Positions 42,068-64,000 of a stretch of DNA of 64,000 nt are shown here, one piece after another. The DNA is from Lethocerus indicus (taxonomy: Eukaryota; Arthropoda; Insecta; Hemiptera; Belostomatidae): assembly GCA_019843655.1 (NCBI GenBank), contig JACDQD010000004.1, forward strand, positions 10,168,001 through 10,232,000, written 5' to 3'. The position numbers and the translations under genes are program-made. The notes under the pieces were generated by a model that was not told the DNA's origin, made no database searches, and saw only the letters and a program-made list of their open reading frames with translations. Every line of letters begins with the position of its first letter. Position 1 is the first letter of the stretch.

Positions 42068-42930
42068 TTTTGACACTGACTCGATTAAAGACGCAAGTTT
42101 CTACGGAAAATTTTCTATAAGAGCGAGTAAGAGACGAAGAGCGGTAGTTCAAAACTGAACCGAAAACAAATTACGGAAGGTTTCCCATTAACGTTTCAAA
42201 CGAATCGGGTTCTTACATTCTATTGGACCTCGGGCTAAATAGTGACCAATGGAAGGAAATGCCGCCGACACGGGACAATTTTCGAAAACCTTCGCCTGAC
42301 GTCACGCCTTCCAAACTACCGAAAAACTCCCGTCCAGACTGCTACTCCCGATTTACACAGCTATTTACTTCGGCACACGCTCCCAGATTTTTCGCAAAAC
42401 TTATTTTTCTACCGGGACTTTTATGCGCCTCAACTCTTATAAGACGCGAATTACATTTCCTTTGATATTGGTGGAGTTAAAATTTGGGAGTTCGCTACTC
42501 GGGTGTGGAGTGGGAGTTCCACTACCTCCGCAACTATCATACGCCTCTATATGATTTTAGTTTTTAACGGTAGTCGTTTTTATCCGAAAAATTAGCGGTG
42601 GCGAATAGTGATTATTTTAAAATTACAGGCGTTAATCTGCGGCGCGAAATGATAGTCCCGTGATGCTCTCTAAAAAACGGCGAGGAAATTTCGGTGCGTC
42701 ACCGACGGGACGCAATTGACTTTTGGAAAGCCGCTACATTTTGGTTACCGTTGACGTTGAAGGTTTCTTTGTTTTGTTCGTTGCCCTTGTTAAATACTAG
42801 TGCGGGCAGAAAGATATTATGAACGGGATTGGAGTTGACCGCGGTGTCTTCAAGACGAAAATCGAATTCGAAACTGAGTTTAGTGAACTTGTAGGTGTGC
42901 ATTCCTAACCTCTCCCGTAACGTTCTCGAA
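42068..42930. promoter_or_regulatory. Shared SUMO/aph-1 promoter region
   Basis: 863 bp between two divergent start codons. CG dinucleotides are much commoner here than in the gene bodies on either side. No TATA box stands out at a fixed distance from either start. Open frames here, up to about 88 codons, match nothing I know. Confidence 0.6.
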
Positions 42931-43677
42931 ATGACTATACTGGAATTTACAGGATGCGCGTGCATGGCCTACGGGCCGACACTGGCCCTTTTTACTTTTA
43001 CTATAATGCGAGACCCCATCAGGATAATAATAATGATCGCCAGTGCGTTCTTCTGGCTGCTGTCCCTTCTGTTATCCTCGATAGTGTGGTTCTGCATCCC
43101 TTCCGAAAGTGCCCTTTTCCTAGGTGTCATTTTTTCTGTGATCCTCCAAGAAATATTTCGGTATCTCCTATACATTGTGCTGCGCAAAGTGGAAACGGGA
43201 CTGAAGAAAGTGTACATCCCCAATACCAATACTGAAATAATTAACAATAAACATATTTTAGCGTATGTCGCGGGACTTGGTTTTGGAGTGATGAGTGGAG
43301 CATTCTCTTTAGCTAATGTTTTGGCTGAAGTGATAGGACCTGGGACTATGAGACTCGAAGATGGTTCAGAGTTCTTCTGCCTTGTATCGGCTATACTTAC
43401 ACTTATATTTACTCTATTGCACACACTTTGGAGTGTCGTTTTCTTTTCTGCTGTCGAAAACAAGAACTATCTGTTATTGAGTTGGGTCATCGGTAGCCAT
43501 TTGGTGGTTTCTTGTTTGACTTTACTGAATCAACAGTCACTATACTTTGCCACATTATTGCCTGCAAGTTTAGCTCTAATTATCACCATGTACCTAGCGT
43601 TCAGAGTATGTGGTGGCAACTATCACAGTGGTTTTTGCAGTTGTAGACATCCAAATATTGTGCCTAATCTGAATTAA
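42931..43677 (+). CDS. aph-1: Gamma-secretase subunit Aph-1
   Basis: Polytopic membrane scaffold that assembles nicastrin, presenilin and Pen-2 into gamma-secretase, which cuts Notch and APP-type stubs. A single 248-codon exon. Seven hydrophobic segments are visible, as expected for Aph-1. The G115-x3-G119-x3-G123 helix motif in segment 4 (AGLGFGVMSG) and the conserved His164 (LLHTLW) and His190 (GSHLVVS) are present. The N terminus MTILEFTGCACMAYGPTLAL matches the family pattern, so ATG 42931 is chosen over an upstream in-frame GTG. It has no introns, while vertebrate APH1 genes are split. It is head-to-head with SUMO. Confidence 0.97.
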   Translation: MTILEFTGCACMAYGPTLALFTFTIMRDPIRIIIMIASAFFWLLSLLLSSIVWFCIPSESALFLGVIFSVILQEIFRYLLYIVLRKVETGLKKVYIPNTNTEIINNKHILAYVAGLGFGVMSGAFSLANVLAEVIGPGTMRLEDGSEFFCLVSAILTLIFTLLHTLWSVVFFSAVENKNYLLLSWVIGSHLVVSCLTLLNQQSLYFATLLPASLALIITMYLAFRVCGGNYHSGFCSCRHPNIVPNLN

Positions 43678-46600
43678 ATGTTCAACTAATAAGCTGTCCT
43701 TGTTAATTAATACAAACTATTAACATTTAGGAATGTCCTGGTAATGCTCTAGGTTTAATTATATGCGCCTTTTAGCCTAATTTATTTAGGCTCCCTGGAA
43801 TAAGAACAAAAGAAAGACAACTGGGCCTATTATCAATTTGTTAAAGCTTGAATTGTAGACTATTTAAAATGGATTGCTAGAATAATTTTGGAATTTGGTA
43901 TTAGCCGCAATGTCACATTCTGTGATTGGTGTTTATCTAGAGGCTTAGAGTACTTTTTAATATTAATGAAACAGGAAAAAGTTAATTTAAGGGGCAACTA
44001 TAAAAACATGTATGGCCTTGTTTATGTTATATTTATTCTTTATTTATGGACATTAATACTAATATGCGTGTATGAATGCTTTAACAGATTTTGGTAAAAT
44101 AATAATAATCTCAGAGAATAATGATGTGTGGCTCTATTCTGGCACATTCATAATTCATTATTTTATTATTGATTTATATACGATCTACTCATTTCATATA
44201 AAAATTTAGTATTGGTTCAAACATAGCATGTCAATTATTCTGCTATACCACCATTTCCAAGTACATACATGATTTTTATAGTAAAATTGTTTTCATTATA
44301 TACAGTTTATGGCTTGTGCTTATTGTGTGAGCATTGTATACTTTTTCCAAAAACATAATCAGTTTACATTTATTTATTGTATATTTCTGTTTATTACAGT
44401 ATAATAATTATTATTATTATGTAAATGTTTGCAGATTGCACATCAATTATTCCATTTTATAGATTGTAGAAACAAGAAGAATGCTGTTGAAGTATAAAAA
44501 AAATGACTATGTTTGATGCTTTTCTTGATTCAATACATGTTCCCACAATGAACATTCCACTTAAAGAGCATTCCTGTTAAGGTATAATTTAAATACTTGG
44601 GTTGTGAATCATTGTTAAAATATAATGTCACAAATGACTGTTTTGTGATAGCCCACCAGATTAAATTTTGATTAAATGGTATATTATTCATGCTAGGCAG
44701 CTAACTTAAATAATATAAAACAAAGTTAAGTTGACATGGTTTAAATCATTAAATAATATAAAGTATCTTTGTCTGTTTATATGTTATATTTCCAATTTAA
44801 AAAATGCAGCAGTTGTTACCATATCATTGTGGTGGATTGTAGTATTTAAACTTTGTGTTGTGTGGTATAGAAGGTTTAAAGAATTGGTTCTAAATTGCTC
44901 AATTTTTTTAGAAACATCTTCTGTGCTTTGTATTAAAAATAAGTACATACATGATTGAGAACTTTGAGCGTATTTAGAAGACCATATTAAACTAATATGA
45001 CATAATTTCTGTAGCCCATAAGAATATGAATACCCATTGGCATTGTTTGAAATCATGTTTCTCCACATTACCTCTTATGTCAATGATCTCAGGTATATTT
45101 TAATGTCTGTTGATGTTTTTGAAATATTGTGTACCAAATTGTTATGGTGCATAAATATAAATCACCTGATGGATTTTGAAACATCAGGGCAAATATTCAT
45201 GTATTTAATATACATAGCTAATGAAAATACACCCAATACACTGGAGTTTATTATTATTAAAATTAACTTTAATTGAAACATTAATGCCTAGTTTGATGGA
45301 CAAAATTAATTTTATTTATTTATTTATTTATATGTAAAACTAGAAGAAACCTTTTCAGACATTTTTCATTTAATTTTGTGTACATTATTTTTATTATGTT
45401 ATGACCTTTGATAAATTAAATAGTAATACAATGTTAAATAATTAAGCCAAAGTTAAGTTTCAGCCAACATGTCAAATTTAGTTACATTATTTATTTGTAA
45501 TTAACCTGATTAAACTGCATATTTGTGAAATATATTATATTTAGTACATTTCTTTAAATGATTTCCATATGAATTTAAATAATACATTTACAAACTAAAT
45601 ACTTCATTTGTACCACACCTATTTAAATGGTATTCATGAAATATCTATTTTGATGTATATGATATAATAATACCATTATAAATATATTTTATAAAAATAT
45701 TAGCAATGGTTCTCTCTGTGTAACCAAATTTTGTATTGCCAGTCTTTCCAGAGCAATATAATTTTTAATATGTTTTATATTTGCCTGCATTGTGTTTATT
45801 AACCTATCCATTATATCCTATATATTGTGAAGTATGTTGCTAAAGAATATAATTAATTTTAAATGAATTTGCATATTTAATAATATAACATATGAACAAT
45901 TGAAAGTTTTGAGATGGAAAATATTTCTCTTAAAGTACCACGTGGTAGTAACCATGCCACATATTTTTTTATCATATTCCAGCCAGCCAGTTTGCCTGTA
46001 AAGTTGAATAATCAAAATATATTTTTTCCCTTGTCCAATGATGAATTAATAAATCAATATTTCTTAACAATCCTGAATATGCATTTCACTAAAGAAGTTT
46101 TGACATATCAACTTTGCAAATATGAAATAATAAATAAAAGCAACTGTCTCTTGACATCCAGAGGACAGCGATTTGATTGGCTGTATGCCTTGGACATTAG
46201 GATTTACAAGTTACAAATTTGGGCATTAACTTACCCTATCCTTAGGAATCATGCTTATGGAATCGGGAGCATCAAAGCAGGCTACAACAGCTTACATGAA
46301 CAATATAAGAAACAGTGAAATATTTTAAACAGATGCACAATAACATAAACTTCTTCGGGGAATTATTCCAACTAGTTTTTCACAATGACTAAATTATTTC
46401 TTATTTGATGGCCCCATAATCTACTTGAACAAATAAAAAAATATTTTAATTAGCAGAAACATCTATCAATGGGAAACACCTAGCCTACTTGAATCTTGAG
46501 TATTAGAATACTCTATCTTATAAATTCTCTATCTTGAGTATGATAGAATTCTGTCTAGCCAACTCATCATGATCATTGCATTTACTTGAAATGTAGACCT

Positions 46601-46953
46601 GAACTACATCAACAGCAATACAAACCAAACTGGATACATACCTCATGGTTGGAGGCATTTTTATTCTTTAAATATTACATTTTTACACAGAAATAAATAG
46701 TCAATTTTTCAATATTTAAAAAATGTTATCCAAGGGGGGCCAATAGCAACACATTAAAATATTATTCAAAGACAAATGAAATAAATTATTCAATATTAAC
46801 TTGATGAGAAGGGTTTTAAAAGAAATATACATGTATTATAATACTTATTATATTAATATAATTCGTACACATGACATAGTCAACAACCTTCTTTTAGCCT
46901 CTATTTACAAAAACTTATTATGCGTCACTGAAGAAATGGTAATATACATACAC

Positions 46954-46957
<4 letters not shown>

Positions 46958-47005
<48 letters not shown>
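46958..47005. repeat. (TA)n microsatellite
   Basis: TA tract of about 24 units in intergenic DNA. Confidence 0.95.
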
Positions 47006-47008
<3 letters not shown>

Positions 47009-49068
47009 CGTGTGTATATAAAAGAAAAATAATCAACTCATTTATACCCGAAAACAACAATATTTCAGTATTTTGGGTATAATGAAAGCAACAGTCACAA
47101 AAATATTCCATGTACATTCAGTAGACTATTAGCAAGTATGGAGGTGTATGTGACAATCCATAATTAATTATGTATCCACTGGGAATCTAGTGTGCTCAAT
47201 AATAAAAAAATGCAGCATGTCTTTTGCTTTAATAGTAGTACTTACGATCAGTTAGAAAATCAAATTCATGTATATATTCATATATAATGTTTATAATTGG
47301 TGTTATTCAGTGTTATTTCATTGGCAGATATGCTAGTTTACACTGGCTATCCCACCAATACTACAAGCCTAACTACAAATATAACTAATAATTACATTAA
47401 ATCCCCATTACTGGACATGTCCAATGACAAATATTTAAAAATTAAGACTGATAAATTTTGTCCTATATGTAATAAAAGTCTCCTTTGGTGGAATACAGTT
47501 CCAAGCAATACTCATTATATAACATCAGGCACATTTTCTTAAACAATGGCTAAAATGTTACTTTCTTATTTAGGAAAACAAATTACTAGCTCCTTATTAC
47601 AATCTGTAATATCACCAGTATCCCAAATTTTAATCTAATAAAACATCAAATTTTCAGAAAGAATAACTTTCATTTAACTAAGATCACTTAGTACTTTAAA
47701 CTGTAAAGATCTGGAATATTTTTTCTTTTTTTAGAAAATATATTTTTATTCTGGATATTTAATTTAAGAAATATATATTATTTAAAGAAATAAGGGCAAT
47801 CAATAAGACATTCAATAAGCTCTATAAACATTTGATTAAGTTAATAAGAAGAATAATAGGGTTTTTAATATTATTTAATTAGAATAATTTAAAATTTATG
47901 AGTTTCTCATTGTACTTACAAGCAATTGTTATTCAAATGTATGTCTGTTAAATAAGGTAGGATAGAAGTGTATTGAAGGTATAAATGACTGCTAAATTAA
48001 TTTTGTGGTAAATAATGTATCACAGTTAATAAATTAGTGTAAATATATTCTGAATAAGGATCAAAATAAAAATAATTGTTTTGTACAGGCATAAAGAAAA
48101 AGTAAAAGAGAAGCCCAAAAATTATAACTTGAGCAAGGATTACAAACTTCTTATTTACCATTGAGGTGTGGATTATTAGATCATTAAATTATTAATTTAT
48201 TGTTGTGCTAGAAAGTGAACCTAAATAAGAGATGGTCTAATTTAATGATATTTACAACAAAATAAATGTTACAAATAAAAATAAAAAATTATAAAAGTAT
48301 AGTGAATTCATTAAAGGAGTGAGGAACTTGATGAATGTGTAAAATGTTGCTTTAGGATACAAATGATAAATTGAATGTTACTTTTAAGCAGTTGCACAAG
48401 TTTATCATATTATATGTCATAAAGTTATACTGAACTGTATATACTTAACATGAGTTTTACTCTCATGAACACATTACATATCATAGTTTTGCAATCACAC
48501 AACCATCAGTTTAAATAATATTTGTTAAAAATAAACACAAAAAGCTACACAACACATAAACAGTCCATATCTAAAGCATTACTGATAAGACAAAATTTTG
48601 CTTACGTGATAGAAAACGGGTGAACATCTAAAGGGCAACAAAGGACAATTTAATTTACCATGAGAAAGACAACCTGTACCGTTATAAAATGAATTACTTC
48701 ATAATTATCACATTATCAAAAATAAAATACGATTATTTATTTTTTCTTACTAATTTTAAGAAAAAACCAATGACCATTTTATGCGCATACTCCTAATAAA
48801 TTAAAAACTAGTAATTAAATAACTAATAAATTATGTGTTTAAGGTAAATTAGAATGGATTAATTTGTATACTACACTTGAAGTGTAAATTGTAATGAATA
48901 GTTTCCCATTATATTTTCTTTTATATGGTGGAGAGTTACATATCTAGATGTAATTTAATACAGTTGTGATTGAGATTACAACAGTTTATCCAGTACAATA
49001 CATGATGTAAAATCCTTTTCAGAATAAAATGAAATAACATGTAAATAATAACAATGTACATTTCACAA

Positions 49069-49074
49069 TTTATT
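49069..49074 (-). terminator. Candidate poly(A) signal of UBR3
   Basis: AATAAA on the minus strand, 125 bp after the UBR3 stop. Confidence 0.45.
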
Positions 49075-49198
49075 TGTTCAAACTAATGGCTATGGATTTC
49101 AATCAGTATTCTTAAATTTTATCACTCACAATATACAAAGGGGCCATACCGAAGGCCAACTTTAGAGACTGGTATGGGGAGAGAGAAGTGATGTTCGG

Positions 49199-62160
<12,962 letters not shown>

Positions 62161-62602
62161 CTGTAATCGTATTCTGATGATTATTTAAAGGAATCAATCT
62201 CATTCTAACATTAATATTGTGGATATAAGTAATAATGTAACCACTATAATTTTGGAGATATTAGTAATTCCCAAATGTTATTCTTTTCTATTTTGCTAAG
62301 AGTCAATACATTCAATTAATATTAATGATTGAAACACTCATTCTGTATTTTTTTGTCATATATTTAACATTTAATTTAAACATATAATTTTATTCACAAT
62401 AATTTTTCCATAATAAGCTCTTATAAAATTGCAAAATACTCCATCCACTATGCTGTTTTAGTGAATATGCCACGTTTGGTGCTTAAATGTAACAAGAGAG
62501 TGAATAAGGGGTTCCCCCCCCCACAATTTCGGCGTCATTCCCCTTTGGATAGTGGTATAGTGAGGTTCCCATTCGATTTCTAGTTCAAGCACGGATTTAG
62601 CC

Positions 62603-63329
62603 ATGAAGATATGTGTCGTCCTCATTTTTATTCTAATACCTCTTCAAATTCAATTCATAAACTGTATTGGCACTTACGAGTTATTCAAAATCGGGACACA
62701 AATTTTCGTCGACTTGTTGCATCATTGGGAAATACTACCTCCGGAGCATTCTAATGCAAACAGACCATTGCTGCCATACGTGATGGGAGAAGGTCAACTC
62801 ATGTTAAAGATGAAAGAAATTTCCCGAGAACTGGAAGAGGTTGATATAAAAGTGAAGTATGCGTCGGAAAGTACGGTCCAAATACTTTCCCACTATGTTC
62901 CAAACTTTATAAAATATGAACTAAGAATAAATGATTTGTTAAGAAATGTACATGGCATTGAGAAAAAGTATAATCTGTACAAAGGTAAGTGATTTAAATT
63001 TTATTTTAACCATCTATTTTTAGAATTGTTTCATATTATTTAATACAGTGAACATAAAAGAAGGAATATAACATATTTTTAATTAAATTATAGAGTACTT
63101 AGCTACTGGTATACATGACGGCTTTATGAATAATCAAACCAACACACACCACAATAAACCTCGCCTAGAGAGGCTCACCCTTGAAAACTTTGTGGATTCA
63201 ATTGTTGCACATTATCCAAATTCTGTGAGGGATATGACAGACAGTATTCACAATATTATTATCATGGATTCTTATAGTGCTGTTTTATTCAACAGAATTG
63301 GATTGTTTCAAGAAATGCGAAAGTTTATG
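62603..63329 (+). CDS. Unrecognised secreted protein (two exons, probably partial)
   Basis: I do not recognise this protein. Exon 1 (62603-62984) opens with a clear signal peptide, MKICVVLIFILIPLQIQF, with likely cleavage near residue 22-24. A mature region predicted to be helical and rich in charged and hydrophobic residues follows (LMLKMKEISRELEEVDIKVK). It ends in an AAAG/GTAAGT donor with phase 1. Exon 2 (63094-63329) starts after TTATAG in the matching phase and gives 78 more codons. These have Leu/Ile-rich stretches and end at RKFM before a possible GTATTT donor. That donor is weak; the frame otherwise stays open into the TA/TG microsatellite. The 3' end may lie beyond the window. The gene is antisense to UBR3 and, if UBR3's 5' exons lie further right, nested in a UBR3 intron. 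Confidence 0.65.
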
Positions 63330-63446
63330 GTATTTATTTATACACATTCTTATATAAATTTGACAGCTTTAGACAATTATGATTCAATTGTAAATAATTG
63401 TAAATTGCAATCCTTAAATGAAATTTGTTCCAGAAAATCAAATGTT

Positions 63447-63937
<491 letters not shown>

Positions 63938-64000
63938 TCACGAGTTATCGACGGGTGCAAGCGGGTCAGATGCTGATTCACTAGATTTCTGGAAATGATT
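63938..64000 (-). other. Possible last coding exon running off the window
   Basis: The minus strand reads TTTCCAG, then a 17-codon frame, KSSESASDPLAPVDNS and stop. It is CpG-rich and followed by an AATAAA. The plus strand of the same bases also has a short frame, LSTGASGSDADSLDFWK and stop, after a CACGAG acceptor-like sequence; it could be the last exon of the secreted-protein gene. I cannot choose between them, or exclude chance. Confidence 0.2.

Larger units (their letters stand above)
43678..49198. other. Convergent intergenic region, aph-1 to UBR3
   Basis: Five and a half kilobases of very AT-rich DNA between two converging stop codons. It should hold the aph-1 3' UTR; I could not choose its poly(A) site. 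A 134-codon open frame (45914-46318, +) has no recognised motif and is listed among the rejected items. A TA tract lies at 46958-47005. Confidence 0.6.

Noticed and set aside
42895..42930. Upstream GTG start adding 12 residues to Aph-1
   Set aside because: The added residues match nothing in the family; ATG 42931 gives the normal N terminus.
45914..46318. 134-codon plus-strand open frame between aph-1 and UBR3
   Set aside because: No signal peptide, no family motif and no codon bias unlike its AT-rich surroundings. It overlaps an opposite-strand frame; length alone is weak evidence.

Overview
The window is animal nuclear DNA, most likely from an insect. It carries multi-exon genes with GT-AG (and two GC-AG) introns, AT-rich introns, long (TA)n, (CA)n and (TG)n microsatellites, and an orthologue of DCX-EMAP, a gene best known from insects. 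A SUMO-1-type SUMO gene, and CpG depletion limited to gene bodies, would fit a hemimetabolous insect better than a fly, but order and species are guesses.

Layout. 1-13.5 kb: no recognisable gene; relatively CpG-rich, with a 71-bp minisatellite at 2632-3008. 13.5-27.2 kb (+): a DCX-EMAP gene, with a pair of duplicated mini-exons (13531-13599, 13999-14070), a 5-kb intron, then 17 exons (19081-27202) encoding a doublecortin domain, an Arg/Ser-rich linker, a HELP motif and WD40 repeats. 27.2-30.7 kb: convergent intergenic DNA. 30681-36074 (-): complete calpain-7 gene, 13 exons, 806 aa. 37363-37875 (-): intronless mitochondrial ferredoxin FDX2, 170 aa. 39375-42067 (-): five-exon SUMO gene, 99 aa. 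42931-43677 (+): intronless aph-1, 248 aa, head-to-head with SUMO across 863 bp. 43.7-49.2 kb: convergent intergenic DNA. 49199-62160 (-): the last 21 exons (1306 codons) of the E3 ubiquitin ligase UBR3; the N-terminal part with the UBR box is not in the window. 62603-63329 (+): two exons of an unrecognised secreted-protein gene, apparently nested antisense in a UBR3 intron. The final 63 bases hold a short open frame on each strand.

Exons were assigned by translating across splice junctions: every junction was checked for a GT/GC donor, an AG acceptor and a consistent phase, and the joined proteins were compared with remembered family features. No alignment or database search was run.

The genes do not form one pathway. 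They cover ciliary microtubule mechanics (DCX-EMAP), ESCRT-linked proteolysis (calpain-7), iron-sulphur cluster assembly (FDX2), SUMO modification, gamma-secretase assembly (aph-1) and ubiquitin ligation (UBR3). DCX-EMAP and UBR3 have both been linked to insect chordotonal (hearing/stretch) organs. I found no clearly new system. The most unusual items are the duplicated mini-exons, the nested secreted gene, two GC-AG introns, the CpG landscape and several dispersed repeat families.
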